From Heterocephalus glaber (lineage: Eukaryota; Chordata; Mammalia; Rodentia; Bathyergidae), in the NCBI RefSeq assembly GCF_000247695.1, contig NW_004624732.1:14043699-14107698 (forward strand): DNA of 64,000 nt, read 5' to 3'. The first letter of the stretch is position 1; every line of letters starts with the position of its first letter. Positions 55,201 through 58,015 of the stretch are shown here, piece after piece. The position numbers were made by a program, and so were the translations under genes. The notes beneath the pieces are model-generated. The model was given only the letters and a program-made list of their open reading frames with translations. It was not told the DNA's origin and did no database searches.

Positions 55201-58015
55201 CAGCCTCTTCATCAAGATTGCGGATAAGGTGCGCAGTGGGCAGGCCAGGGGCTGGACAGATGCCGGTTGAGGGTCTCCCTCTGGGTGGTCTCCTGACGCC
55301 AGGGAGACTTCAGCCCATCCAGCACAGCTGTGCAGGCCCGGACCCCTCACTGCACAGCTGGGGCTGTCTAGGCAAAGAGGGTGGAGTCTCACAGCTGACC
55401 CTGACCCCATAGCATGGCCACCAGCAGTCCCGTTCTGACCCCAACTGAGCACCCTGCACCCTGGCCACCGGGCCAGGGTACATGGCTGCTGGACTCAAGC
55501 CCAAAGGGTTGTCCCTGGAAGCCACCCCACCTGCCTGCCTCTGTCCCTTCCCACTTCAGGTCATCAGCCAGAAGGAAGGAGACTTCTTCTTTGACTCCTT
55601 GAGGCAGGTGTCCGACTGGGTGAGGAGGAACAAGCCTCAGAAAGAAGGTGCGTTGGCGGGGGGGACTGTTGGACTCCTGCACATCCTTCACAGCCCCACC
55701 CCCTTCACTCACTCACCACGTGGATGTCCCTGAGTACAGAGCTGGCTGCAGCCCAGGGAGATAAAGGACCCTGGGCCCCATCCTCAGGGGAGTGTGGGAG
55801 CACCCCAGGAGGAGGTGGTCTCTACTCTAGTCTTGAAGGATGAGGAAGAGCTGGGAGCCAGGGAGGCCAAGGGTGGAGGCAATAGGAGGGCTCACAGAGA
55901 GTGGGGTGCCAGTGGGTGTGAGGCCTGAGGGACAGGCAAGGTACCCACTGCCACCCCTCCCCCAGGGACACTGGTGACGCTCCCCTACCAGGTGTACTTC
56001 ATGCGGAAACTGTGGCTCAACGTGGTTCCAGGGAAGGATGTGAATGCAGACACCATACTGCATTACCACCAGGTACCTCAGGCCACTCCCACCCCAAACC
56101 ACCCCTGAGCCATGGGAGAGGCAGCGGCCAGGGTGAGACCAACAATAGGTCCCATGAGGAAGGCAGGCCCAGTCCTGAGGGCTCTGGCAACAGGACCAGT
56201 GCACAGCAGTATCCAGGGACAGCGTCTCTGCTAGCACCGGTGTTATGACTGCCTATGGAGAACTGGCTTTGCCCTGAAAGCCAACCACATGTACATGGAG
56301 TAGGCATGACCTTGAGGCATGATGCCAGAGAGCCCTGTCCTCACTCCTGAGGATAGCCTGCTCAGTCTCCCCAACTGCAGGGACAACACCCCAGGCCCTG
56401 TCACCTGTGCATGAAGCTTCGGGATGGGCTGGCAGTCTGAGGCTTAGCATGTCCATTGCTCAGGAGCTGCCCAAGTACCTGCGTGGGTTCTACAAGTGTT
56501 CCCGGGAAGATGCCATCCACCTGGCTGGCCTCATTTACAAGGCCCAGTTTGACAATGACCGATCCCAGCTGGCGAGTGTCCCCAAGATCCTGAGGGATCT
56601 GGTGCCTGAAAACCTCACACGCCTGATGTCCTCCGAGGAATGGAGAAAGGTCCTAGGGGAACTGGGGAGGGTGCCTCAGGCCACTGCCCCCACCAGTACC
56701 CAGCCCGGTGCCAGGCACAAGGGCACACTGCTAGGCGTGGGAGGTGGGCTGCGTACTCCACACTTCTCTTCACCACATCCACACCCCTGCTCCTTGCTCA
56801 CAGACTGACCAGTGGCAGGTGGGGCCCCCTGGGGTGGCCGGTCTCCAGAGAGTGCCCTTCTGCCCTAGGTAGGCAGGGCAGCCCCAGGCAGGCCCTCATG
56901 ACTCCTCCTTCCCCAGAGCCTCCTTCTTGAGTTCGATAAGCACCAGGACAAGACAGTACAGGAGGCCAAAGTGGACTTCCTCAAGTGGATCTGCCGCTGG
57001 CCCACCTTTGGGTCTGCCTTCTTCGAGGTGAAGGTAGGCCTCACCCTGCAGGGTCACTCACTCTGGCCCCAGGTGCACCCCAGGGTGGAGCAGGCCACCA
57101 GGCTTCTTGGGAGGGGCATGTGCTGCATGCATCTCAGATAGGCGTGTGGAAGGTGGCCATCTGGGAGATGCCACTTGGTCCAGACTAGGCTGTGACCACT
57201 GCACCCCTACCTCCAGCAAGCCTCGGAGCCCTCCTATCCAGATATTGTCCTCGTGGCCATCAACCGACATGGTGTGCTGCTCATCCACCCCAAGACCAAG
57301 GTAGAGCCGAGGCCCAGGGCAGGGCTGGCCCAAGACCCCTGCAGCAGGCTGTGGCACAGCTCCTGCACTTCCCCCTTGCCCTCCTGCACTTCCCCCTTGC
57401 CCTCCTGTCCCCAGTGTGGCAGCCTGCAGGCTCTGCTCCCTGCCCACCTGCCCTCTGCCTTCTGCCCCCAGGAGCTGCTCACCACCTACCCCTTCACCAA
57501 GATCTCCAGCTGGAGCAGTGGCAGCACCTACTTCCACATGGTGCTGGGGAGCCTGGGCCGCGGCAGCCGTCTGCTGTGCGAGACCTCGCTGGTGAGTCCA
57601 TCTCTGCCCACAGGCAGGCGAGGGCTGGCCCGGGGCTGCCTGCCCATGTCCCTCTCTGCCATCCTGGGCATTTCTCACTTTGAGAGATGGATGGCCCAGG
57701 GACCAGACTGGGCTGGCAGAGGCTCGGAGAAGGCGGGGAGGGCTCTGAGGAGTGGGGAGGGCCCGGCAGCAGGGCTGGCACCACTGGAACCCTCCTCCCT
57801 CTTCTCTGCACCCACCCCACAGCATGGGCTGCAGCATAGACACCGATGTCCCAGGTCCCTGACCCCACCTGTCCTCCCTGCATCATAGCCTCTGACCCCA
57901 CCCTCCTGTCCAGGGCTACAAGATGGATGACCTGCTGACCTCCTACGTACAGCAGCTCCTGAGTGTGGTGAACAAGCATCGAGGCTCCCGTGCCGCCCCC
58001 CTGGCCACCCCCTAG
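4452..58015 (+). CDS. MYO7B: Unconventional myosin VIIb, 3' 43 exons (5' end outside window)
   Basis: Actin-based ATPase motor with a MyTH4-FERM tail. In enterocytes and kidney proximal tubule it sits at microvillus tips and anchors the intermicrovillar adhesion complex (USH1C, ANKS4B, CDHR2, CDHR5); this role is established knowledge. Forty-three exons join in one open frame of 1987 residues, numbered here from the P-loop glycine as 1. Motor: P-loop GESGAGKT (1-8), switch [10 protein letters not shown] in exon 2, switch II LDIFGFE in exon 7, converter near 590. Five IQ motifs (about 604-724), MyTH4-1 (about 815-1030), FERM-1 (about 1060-1385), SH3 (about 1388-1440), MyTH4-2 (about 1475-1680), FERM-2 (about 1680-1970). 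The linker after the IQs is short and lacks the charged helix of MYO7A, which separates VIIb from VIIa. No frameshift or stop was found. Human MYO7B is about 2116 residues, so roughly 155-160 N-terminal residues are missing on the left. Confidence 0.97.
4612..4701 (-). mobile_element. tRNA-derived SINE
   Basis: Begins poly-T, 'ggtactggggttcgaac', ends 'gagctaaatcctggcccc'. Lies 39 bases after the donor of MYO7B window exon 1. Confidence 0.87.
5600..5895 (-). mobile_element. Old L1 fragment
   Basis: Contains the classic L1 3' motif in antisense ('catctattcaccaactgaag', 'gctggctcaatgg'). Diverged, so probably an old mammalian L1. Confidence 0.65.
5896..7323 (+). other. MYO7B intron sequence without a gene
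   Basis: I see no exon, RNA gene or clear repeat in this stretch. It ends with a C/T-rich lead into the switch I exon. Confidence 0.4.
7324..7466 (+). CDS. MYO7B: MYO7B window exon 2: switch I
   Basis: Residues 41-88. Contains AFGNAKT and the nucleotide-sensing switch [10 protein letters not shown], ending EKSRVCHQ. Acceptor cag, donor gtgagg. The two leading bases complete the alanine codon split from window exon 1. Confidence 0.97.
8104..8206 (+). mobile_element. ID-like tRNA SINE ending in an (AC)n microsatellite
   Basis: aggggtgtagctcagtggta is a tRNA-like A box, then a shortened body. The tail has become about 23 AC dinucleotides (8160-8205). Confidence 0.75.
8285..8400 (+). mobile_element. 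B1 3' fragment joined to an ID-like fragment
   Basis: gcctgggctacatagtgaga, ccctgtctcaaaa and an A run, then gatgaggatgtagctcagca. Looks like a B1-ID composite remnant. Confidence 0.65.
8713..8826 (+). CDS. MYO7B: MYO7B window exon 3: motor domain
   Basis: Residues 89-126, starting [14 protein letters not shown] and ending YHYLTM. In phase at both ends (114 bases). Acceptor tctcccag, donor gtgagc. This is the upper 50-kDa part of the motor, as in other class VII myosins. Confidence 0.96.
8827..10040 (+). other. MYO7B intron sequence without a gene
   Basis: GC-moderate intron. No exon, RNA gene or recognisable repeat on either strand. Confidence 0.4.
10041..10194 (+). CDS. MYO7B: MYO7B window exon 4: motor domain
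   Basis: Residues 127-177 and one base. Begins GNCTTVKG and includes the conserved [15 protein letters not shown] helix of myosin motors. Acceptor ttttacag, donor gtaatg. Confidence 0.96.
10330..11620 (+). mobile_element. L1/HAL1-like fragment, sense orientation
   Basis: A-rich sequence with 'atccacaaaagttttaggta' and 'ggaattattggatacaggtc', resembling HAL1/L1M ORF1 sequence. Broken by stops and by a SINE at 10826. Right boundary uncertain. Confidence 0.55.
10826..10915 (+). mobile_element. tRNA-derived SINE with target-site duplication
   Basis: Core gggatttagctcagtggttc, tail (AAAT)n. Flanks aaaagtggcatta and aaaagtgtcatta form a 13-base duplication. Confidence 0.88.
12219..12295 (+). CDS. 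MYO7B: MYO7B window exon 5: motor domain
   Basis: Residues 178-203 ([10 protein letters not shown] to VVKLLE). Short 77-base exon. Acceptor ctttctag, donor gtagta. The phase matches both neighbours exactly. Confidence 0.93.
12325..12515 (-). mobile_element. B1 plus ID-like composite SINE
   Basis: Reverse B1 (gaaacagagtctcactaaat, ctaggattacaggcgtgtac) preceded by a degraded ID-like segment ending 'tacatccccaacctg'. Confidence 0.7.
13032..13412 (-). mobile_element. ERVL-MaLR-type LTR, antisense to MYO7B
   Basis: Reverse complement of an MST/MLT1-like LTR: tgtcttagtccatctttgtt, then 'cacagttctggaggctg', ending 'gtttggggagtgagtt'. Non-coding old retroviral-type LTR; no internal genes. Confidence 0.75.
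13777..13896 (+). CDS. MYO7B: MYO7B window exon 6: motor domain
   Basis: Residues 204-243, from [10 protein letters not shown] to the conserved RRDAFVK. 40 codons, in phase at both ends. Acceptor cttccaag, donor gtactg. Confidence 0.95.
14157..14299 (+). CDS. MYO7B: MYO7B window exon 7: switch II
   Basis: Residues 244-290 and two bases. Contains the relay region and switch [12 protein letters not shown], which couples ATP hydrolysis to lever movement. Acceptor tctcccag, donor gtatga. Confidence 0.97.
14586..14695 (-). mobile_element. tRNA-derived SINE with target-site duplication
   Basis: Poly-T, 'ggtaccagggatcgaactc', ending 'ctaaatccctggccc'. Flanked by tttgccaccattctt and tttgccaccgttctt, one mismatch. 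Confidence 0.88.
16030..16433 (-). mobile_element. MaLR-like LTR, antisense
   Basis: Right end read on the minus strand is tgttatggtttagatttaaa, the usual TG start of these LTRs. Left part has 'tggacaaaatatctgacac'. Same family as the copy at 21172. Confidence 0.65.
17021..17117 (+). mobile_element. tRNA-derived SINE
   Basis: ggggccggggatttagctca head with long A tail of about 20 bases; very little divergence, so recent. Confidence 0.9.
17838..18048 (+). CDS. MYO7B: MYO7B window exon 8: relay and lower 50-kDa domain
   Basis: Residues 291-361, [18 protein letters not shown] to DEESRFPK. 211 bases. Acceptor tccacag, donor gtgtgt. This is the hallmark actin-binding lower 50-kDa stretch of myosins. 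Confidence 0.97.
18514..18649 (+). CDS. MYO7B: MYO7B window exon 9: motor domain
   Basis: Residues 362-406 and one base: [12 protein letters not shown], then [15 protein letters not shown]. Acceptor ttccag, donor gtgagt. The HFAGEVYY segment is conserved across myosin motors. Confidence 0.96.
18830..19280 (-). mobile_element. Old L1 3' fragment
   Basis: Antisense L1 motif: 'tattgtggaataatagtt', then 'catcaattgatggctatttg', 'ggttgtttccacttttttgg'. Fills most of a MYO7B intron. Confidence 0.68.
19358..19521 (+). CDS. MYO7B: MYO7B window exon 10: loop 2 region
   Basis: Residues 407-461, [15 protein letters not shown] to GSQLFK. It encodes the approach to loop 2, the actin-binding surface loop. 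Acceptor cccacag, donor gtgtgc. Confidence 0.96.
19801..19938 (+). CDS. MYO7B: MYO7B window exon 11: actin-binding helix
   Basis: Residues 462-507, with [13 protein letters not shown] and the conserved FVRCIKPNE motif next to the reactive-thiol region. Acceptor attagcag, donor gtaagg. Confidence 0.96.
20120..20205 (+). repeat. MIR-like fragment
   Basis: 'ggacctctctgagcctgatt' then 'tccataaagtcagatt' resembles the MIR core (acttaacctctctgagcctc). Short and diverged. Confidence 0.45.
21172..21567 (-). mobile_element. MaLR-like LTR, antisense
   Basis: Starts 'ttagcttttcatcgctgtga', ends ctaaaccataacat (minus-strand tgttatggtttag start). Non-coding; about 395 bases. Confidence 0.68.
21958..22110 (+). 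CDS. MYO7B: MYO7B window exon 12: SH1 helix region and converter
   Basis: Residues 508-558, including [20 protein letters not shown], the relay-to-converter junction of myosin motors. In phase at both ends. Acceptor cctatag, donor gtgtgt. Confidence 0.96.
22778..22876 (+). CDS. MYO7B: MYO7B window exon 13: converter end
   Basis: Residues 559-591, [10 protein letters not shown] to [11 protein letters not shown]. The GKTKIFLK motif closes the motor core. Acceptor tctgcag, donor gtgaga. Confidence 0.96.
22877..24305 (+). other. MYO7B intron sequence without a gene
   Basis: Before IQ1. A short TCTG run near 23483. Otherwise no exon, RNA gene or clear repeat seen. Confidence 0.4.
24306..24400 (+). 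CDS. MYO7B: MYO7B window exon 14: IQ motif 1
   Basis: Residues 592-622 and two bases. Starts [13 protein letters not shown] and holds IQ1 ([15 protein letters not shown]), a calmodulin or light-chain binding site on the lever arm. Acceptor cccacag; the donor gtgctg is unusual at +3/+4. The following intron is the longest in the window (7.5 kb). Confidence 0.94.
24577..24660 (+). mobile_element. tRNA-derived SINE
   Basis: gggccgaggatttagctcag, 'gtgcaaggtcccaagtttga', short A tail. Confidence 0.87.
24868..24955 (-). mobile_element. tRNA-derived SINE
   Basis: Reverse copy: poly-T, 'ggtacctgggatcaaactc', ending 'gagctaaatccccagc'. Confidence 0.87.
24971..25567. mobile_element. Tigger-type DNA transposon remnant, split by a B1
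   Basis: Left end cagttgacccttaaacaaca is a typical TcMar-Tigger/MER2-group terminus. 'atttgtgacaatttgaaaag' and 'tagccacctcctgttggt' are internal marks. The right end (agcaccccaaccctcaagc) is the diverged partner. A B1 sits at 25193-25338. Confidence 0.65.
25193..25338 (+). mobile_element. B1-type 7SL SINE
   Basis: ctcagcactcaggaggctga, 'ccagcctgggctacatagtg', A tail. Inserted within the Tigger remnant, so younger than it. Confidence 0.85.
25886..26064 (+). mobile_element. B1 plus ID-like composite SINE
   Basis: 'gctggatgtagatgctgtca', 'gagaccctatttctaagaa', then gccgaggatgtagctcagtg and 'gggttcaatccccagtac'. Diverged composite. Confidence 0.7.
28526..28652 (-). mobile_element. tRNA-derived SINE with target-site duplication
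   Basis: 'ggtaccagggatcgaactcg' to 'gagctaaatccctggc'. Flanked by tttaattactttttt on both sides. Confidence 0.88.
28741..28804. repeat. (CCCT)n and (CT)n microsatellite
   Basis: Six CCCT-like units, then about 18 CT units. It abuts a reverse B1 and was probably seeded by its tail region. Confidence 0.92.
28805..28905 (-). mobile_element. B1-type 7SL SINE
   Basis: gagtctcactgtgtagtcca, 'cctggcctcgaactcgtaat', 'gattataggcatgtgccacc'. Confidence 0.83.
30477..30512. repeat. (GT)n microsatellite followed by a degraded ID-like SINE
   Basis: About 17 GT units. The next 85 bases (to about 30597) look like a decayed reverse ID element ('gggattgaacacagggcctc'). Confidence 0.85.
30870..31207. mobile_element. 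Tigger-type MITE
   Basis: Left end 'tagttatcctttagtatc' and right end 'gtatatacagagggcc' are the decayed inverted ends. Internal marks: 'gctcatatctcttatataaa', 'ttgcatgtaacctacatgca', 'tgctatgtaaatagct'. Matches the TcMar-Tigger/MER2-group elements from memory. Confidence 0.72.
31208..31248. repeat. (GT)n microsatellite
   Basis: About 20 GT units directly after the Tigger-type end. Confidence 0.93.
31249..31861 (+). other. MYO7B intron sequence before IQ2 exon
   Basis: No exon or RNA gene. No repeat recognised with confidence. Confidence 0.4.
31862..31946 (+). CDS. MYO7B: MYO7B window exon 15: IQ motif 2
   Basis: Residues 623-651. [19 protein letters not shown] carries IQ2, then YCNRRNFKM. 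Acceptor ctccccag, donor gtgaga. The single leading base completes an arginine split across the 7.5-kb intron. Confidence 0.95.
32395..32530 (-). repeat. MIR-like fragment
   Basis: 'aaggaactgaggcatggagg' and 'gtacacggttagtaagcagt' match the antisense MIR core. Confidence 0.55.
33029..33318 (+). mobile_element. 5'-truncated L1 3' end with target-site duplication
   Basis: L1 3' UTR with a purine-rich tract, 'ccaataaaattaattaaaaa' and A tail. Flanks are agaaaggctttctggt (33029) and agaaaggccttctggt (33303), a 16-base duplication with one mismatch. Sense orientation. It ends 31 bases before MYO7B window exon 16, so the right duplicate falls in the branch-point zone. Confidence 0.9.
33349..33567 (+). 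CDS. MYO7B: MYO7B window exon 16: IQ motifs 3-5
   Basis: Residues 652-724. A degenerate IQ3 ([17 protein letters not shown]) is followed by IQ4 ([16 protein letters not shown]) and IQ5 ([15 protein letters not shown]). Acceptor ccccacag lies only 30-46 bases right of an L1 insertion. The donor is read as agt|gtgggt, which has T at -1; it gives the expected [13 protein letters not shown] join. Confidence 0.94.
33568..34788 (+). other. MYO7B intron sequence without a gene
   Basis: No exon, RNA gene or repeat recognised on either strand. Confidence 0.4.
34789..34962 (+). CDS. MYO7B: MYO7B window exon 17: post-IQ linker
   Basis: Residues 725-782, [12 protein letters not shown] with [13 protein letters not shown] and [17 protein letters not shown]. 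Short linker between lever arm and tail, with no long charged helix. Acceptor gtgtgcag, donor gtaaga. Confidence 0.95.
35727..35936 (+). CDS. MYO7B: MYO7B window exon 18: start of MyTH4-1
   Basis: Residues 783-852. An acidic stretch ([13 protein letters not shown]) leads into [18 protein letters not shown] and RYPLLYHDD, the start of the first MyTH4 domain. Acceptor gtccccag, donor gtaccc. Confidence 0.95.
36049..36216 (+). CDS. MYO7B: MYO7B window exon 19: MyTH4-1
   Basis: Residues 853-908, [19 protein letters not shown] onward. The FMGDLPEP motif is typical of MyTH4 domains. 56 codons, in phase. Acceptor ccaccag, donor gtgagt. Confidence 0.95.
36480..36700 (-). repeat. MIR-like fragment
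   Basis: 'ctatgtggctgttgctcctc', 'aagtgacttcccccaagtca' follow the antisense MIR consensus (acttgcccaaggtca region). Confidence 0.55.
36985..37330. repeat. Probable ancient LTR/MER-type repeat
   Basis: 'gctgggtgacatgttaaccc', 'ctctcatgaggttgctgtga' and 'cttcccccagaaagaatgat' recall an old mammalian interspersed repeat whose exact family I cannot name. Confidence 0.4.
37838..37915 (+). CDS. MYO7B: MYO7B window exon 20: basic 26-residue exon, possible cassette
   Basis: Residues 909-934, [20 protein letters not shown] and six more. Exactly 78 bases with good splice sites (tccacag / gtgagc), so inclusion or skipping keeps the frame. It lies where MYO7A has a basic insert within its first MyTH4. 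The human VIIb sequence I remember appears shorter at this place, so alternative splicing is possible. The coding call rests on frame, splice sites and the MYO7A analogy. Confidence 0.78.
38044..38171 (+). CDS. MYO7B: MYO7B window exon 21: MyTH4-1
   Basis: Residues 935-976 and two bases. [16 protein letters not shown] leads to [20 protein letters not shown], a conserved MyTH4 helix. Acceptor gcttcaag, donor gtcagt. Confidence 0.95.
38440..39760 (-). mobile_element. HAL1/L1-like region, antisense
   Basis: 'cttcaaatttactgatct', 'attatgttttcttggacatt', 'atgtcagccttttgggttgt' and 'ggacactgaggtgatatag' recall antisense HAL1. Interrupted by a SINE at 38799. Boundaries uncertain. Confidence 0.5.
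38799..38893 (+). mobile_element. tRNA-derived SINE with target-site duplication
   Basis: ggggctggggatttagctca, (CAAAA)n tail. Flanked by caaatttactgatctg on each side, an exact 16-base duplication. Confidence 0.92.
40544..40912 (-). mobile_element. MaLR-like LTR, antisense
   Basis: 'gtgttagtcagctttccatg' at left; minus-strand start near 'ccttggtttggatgaatgtc' at right. Non-coding. Confidence 0.65.
40913..42256 (+). other. MYO7B intron sequence without a gene
   Basis: No exon or RNA gene seen; no clear repeat. Confidence 0.4.
42257..42383 (+). CDS. MYO7B: MYO7B window exon 22: MyTH4-1 core
   Basis: Residues 977-1019, [14 protein letters not shown] and [20 protein letters not shown]. The DEIYCQ and GWILLSL motifs are diagnostic for MyTH4. 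Acceptor ctttcag, donor gtgggc. Confidence 0.96.
42617..42735 (+). mobile_element. tRNA-derived SINE with target-site duplication
   Basis: ggccagggatttagctcagt head and a 16-base A tail. Flanked by aaactaaaagaagatgg on both sides. Confidence 0.92.
43431..43577 (+). mobile_element. B1-type 7SL SINE
   Basis: 'agctggacatggtggcactt', 'gaccagcctgggctacatag', with an internal short duplication (catactgaata repeated) and a C run before the tail. Confidence 0.83.
43736..43855 (+). CDS. MYO7B: MYO7B window exon 23: end of MyTH4-1
   Basis: Residues 1020-1059, [10 protein letters not shown], then [15 protein letters not shown] and PPTWLELQ. 40 codons in phase. Acceptor accccag, donor gtaggg. Confidence 0.95.
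44525..44612 (+). repeat. MIR-like fragment
   Basis: 'gtctgagtcacttaacctca' then 'aaactgagttttcttctgaa', as in the MIR core. Confidence 0.5.
44697..44885 (-). mobile_element. L1 3' end, antisense
   Basis: (GTT)n at left, then 'ttttattggtacattgtagg' and 'ccctatttacaaagatgaac'. Same 3' UTR family as 33029 and 63462. Confidence 0.8.
45067..45240 (+). CDS. MYO7B: MYO7B window exon 24: FERM-1 F1 lobe
   Basis: Residues 1060-1117, [19 protein letters not shown] to [10 protein letters not shown]. This is the ubiquitin-like F1 lobe of the first FERM domain. The N-terminal MyTH4-FERM unit of VIIb is known to bind ANKS4B. Acceptor ctcctag, donor gtactg. Confidence 0.95.
45444..45671 (+). CDS. MYO7B: MYO7B window exon 25: FERM-1
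   Basis: Residues 1118-1193, [36 protein letters not shown], ending GEYSFER. 76 codons. Acceptor gtcctcag, donor gtgagg. Confidence 0.96.
45885..46000 (+). repeat. MIR-like fragment
   Basis: 'ggagcccaggtgcccaagtt', 'gcagtgtgaccttgggaagt' match the MIR sense core. Confidence 0.55.
46565..46732 (+). CDS. MYO7B: MYO7B window exon 26: FERM-1 F2 lobe
   Basis: Residues 1194-1249, [36 protein letters not shown], ending AAQAK. Acceptor tgtgcag, donor gtcagc. Confidence 0.95.
47371..47398. repeat. (GGGTCA)4 tandem hexamer
   Basis: Four and a third perfect copies of gggtca (equally TCAGGG). One further copy follows 8 bases later. Confidence 0.9.
47478..47800 (-). mobile_element. MaLR-like LTR, antisense
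   Basis: 'ttggtcagctttccaccact' at left, 'ctaagatccaagccattcca' at right. Diverged relative of the copies at 40544 and 48655. Confidence 0.6.
48108..48225 (+). CDS. MYO7B: MYO7B window exon 27: FERM-1
   Basis: Residues 1250-1288 and one base: [17 protein letters not shown] and [15 protein letters not shown]. Acceptor cccacag, donor gtaatg. Confidence 0.95.
48309..48435 (+). CDS. MYO7B: MYO7B window exon 28: FERM-1 F3 lobe
   Basis: Residues 1289-1330 and two bases. [20 protein letters not shown] and [15 protein letters not shown] form PH-like F3 strands. The intron before it is only 83 bases. Acceptor gggccag, donor gtgagg. Confidence 0.95.
48655..49183 (-). mobile_element. MaLR-like LTR, antisense, with a nested SINE
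   Basis: 'tgtcttagttacttttttca' at left, 'ctagacccaaaccatagcat' at right (minus-strand tgctatggtttgggtctag). An (AAGC)n/A run precedes the SINE at 48905. Confidence 0.68.
48896..48996 (-). mobile_element. tRNA-derived SINE
   Basis: C run and poly-T, then 'gagtaccagggattgaactt', ending 'gagctaaatccccagcc'. Nested in the LTR. Confidence 0.87.
49535..49645 (-). repeat. MIR-like fragment
   Basis: 'gcagatgaggaaagtgaggc' and 'acagagctaaggtcgctcgc' fit the antisense MIR core. Confidence 0.55.
49910..50076 (+). CDS. MYO7B: MYO7B window exon 29: end of FERM-1
   Basis: Residues 1331-1386 plus one base: [17 protein letters not shown], then [20 protein letters not shown]. Acceptor ccccacag; the donor gtgctg is weak but restores the Asp-Asp junction with the SH3 exon. 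Confidence 0.94.
50740..50800 (+). repeat. MIR-like fragment
   Basis: 'ctctgtgcctcagtttcctc' followed by 'atctgccaaggg' is the conserved MIR 3' core. Confidence 0.5.
50886..51067 (+). CDS. MYO7B: MYO7B window exon 30: SH3 domain
   Basis: Residues 1387-1447. [46 protein letters not shown]: an SH3 fold between the two MyTH4-FERM units, as in MYO7A. Acceptor cctgcag, donor gtgagt. Confidence 0.96.
51068..51937 (+). other. MYO7B intron sequence without a gene
   Basis: Intron between the SH3 exon and MyTH4-2 entry. A few MIR-like bases but nothing I can support. Confidence 0.4.
51938..52068 (+). CDS. MYO7B: MYO7B window exon 31: SH3 to MyTH4-2 linker
   Basis: Residues 1448-1490 and two bases. 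[17 protein letters not shown], ending [11 protein letters not shown], the entry to MyTH4-2. Acceptor cctacag, donor gtgccc. Confidence 0.94.
52258..52415 (+). CDS. MYO7B: MYO7B window exon 32: MyTH4-2, ends at an AT-AC donor
   Basis: Residues 1491-1543 plus one base. [44 protein letters not shown]. Acceptor ccctgcag. No GT donor lies at the required place. The exon ends before atatcctt, an exact U12-type AT donor. Joining to 52707 gives [13 protein letters not shown], matching the family sequence without gap. Confidence 0.92.
52416..52706 (+). other. MYO7B: Probable U12-type AT-AC intron in MYO7B
   Basis: Intron of 291 bases. It begins atatcctt, matching the U12 AT-AC 5' splice consensus exactly. 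It contains tccttgac at 52691-52698, fitting the U12 branch consensus TCCTTRAY with the branch A 10 bases before the exon. It ends ttgcac. There is no polypyrimidine tract with AG that keeps the frame. Only this reading joins MyTH4-2 without inserted residues. The interior has GGTCA-rich degenerate repeats. Confidence 0.9.
52569..52645. repeat. Degenerate GGTCAGTGT repeats inside the AT-AC intron
   Basis: Six or more loosely spaced copies of (g)ggtcagt(g)t or gatcagt. Low-complexity G-rich block upstream of the U12 branch site. Confidence 0.7.
52707..52860 (+). CDS. MYO7B: MYO7B window exon 33: MyTH4-2, begins after an AC acceptor
   Basis: Residues 1544-1594 and two bases. [26 protein letters not shown]-like core (here QLTDQIF), [16 protein letters not shown]. 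The start follows 'ttgcac', the end of a U12-type intron. A GT-AG reading that starts at 52701 would add a proline and break the family alignment. Donor gtcttc is weak. Confidence 0.92.
53283..53438 (+). CDS. MYO7B: MYO7B window exon 34: MyTH4-2
   Basis: Residues 1595-1646 and two bases: [20 protein letters not shown], then [20 protein letters not shown]. Acceptor ccctccag, donor gtgagc. Confidence 0.95.
53439..54312 (+). other. MYO7B intron sequence without a gene
   Basis: GC-rich; nothing recognised beyond a small (GGGGCA)n-like run near 54248. Confidence 0.4.
54313..54418 (+). CDS. MYO7B: MYO7B window exon 35: MyTH4-2 to FERM-2
   Basis: Residues 1647-1682. [32 protein letters not shown]. 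Start of the F1 lobe of FERM-2. Acceptor tgctcag, donor gtgggg. Confidence 0.94.
54419..55114 (+). other. MYO7B intron sequence without a gene
   Basis: GC-rich intron. No exon, RNA gene or repeat recognised. Confidence 0.4.
55115..55228 (+). CDS. MYO7B: MYO7B window exon 36: FERM-2 F1 lobe
   Basis: Residues 1683-1720, [20 protein letters not shown] to SLFIKIADK. The C-terminal MyTH4-FERM unit of VIIb is known to bind harmonin (USH1C). Acceptor tgcccag, donor gtgcgc. Confidence 0.95.
55560..55647 (+). CDS. MYO7B: MYO7B window exon 37: FERM-2
   Basis: Residues 1721-1749 plus one base: [20 protein letters not shown], ending NKPQKE. Acceptor cacttcag, donor gtgcgt. Confidence 0.95.
55966..56072 (+). 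CDS. MYO7B: MYO7B window exon 38: FERM-2
   Basis: Residues 1750-1785, [18 protein letters not shown] and [16 protein letters not shown]. Acceptor tcccccag, donor gtacct. Confidence 0.95.
56464..56649 (+). CDS. MYO7B: MYO7B window exon 39: FERM-2 F2 lobe
   Basis: Residues 1786-1847. [37 protein letters not shown], ending SSEEWRK. 62 codons in phase. Acceptor gctcag; donor gtccta is weak. Confidence 0.95.
56917..57033 (+). CDS. MYO7B: MYO7B window exon 40: FERM-2
   Basis: Residues 1848-1886. [18 protein letters not shown], then [16 protein letters not shown]. The [11 protein letters not shown] motif is strongly conserved in MyTH4-FERM myosins. Acceptor tccccag, donor gtaggc. Confidence 0.96.
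57217..57300 (+). CDS. MYO7B: MYO7B window exon 41: FERM-2 F3 lobe
   Basis: Residues 1887-1914, [20 protein letters not shown] and LIHPKTK. Acceptor cctccag, donor gtagag. Confidence 0.95.
57361..57412. repeat. 21-base tandem duplication
   Basis: tcctgcacttcccccttgcc(c) occurs twice, with a partial third copy. It adds C/T-rich sequence upstream of the window exon 42 acceptor. Confidence 0.9.
57472..57591 (+). CDS. MYO7B: MYO7B window exon 42: FERM-2 F3 lobe
   Basis: Residues 1915-1954. [20 protein letters not shown], ending SRLLCETSL. Acceptor gcccccag, donor gtgagt. Confidence 0.96.
57914..58015 (+). CDS. MYO7B: MYO7B window exon 43: C-terminus and stop
   Basis: Residues 1955-1987 and the TAG stop. 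[20 protein letters not shown], then a variable tail ending PLATP. Acceptor tgtccag. The [11 protein letters not shown] motif is the shared end of class VII myosin FERM domains; the last dozen residues differ from the human tail as I recall it. Confidence 0.96.
   Translation, partial: GYKMDDLLTSYVQQLLSVVNKHRGSRAAPLATP

Noticed and set aside
57058..57843. 261-codon open frame on the minus strand
   Set aside because: It overlaps MYO7B exons 41-42 antisense in GC-rich DNA and has no recognisable domain or homology; a shadow frame.
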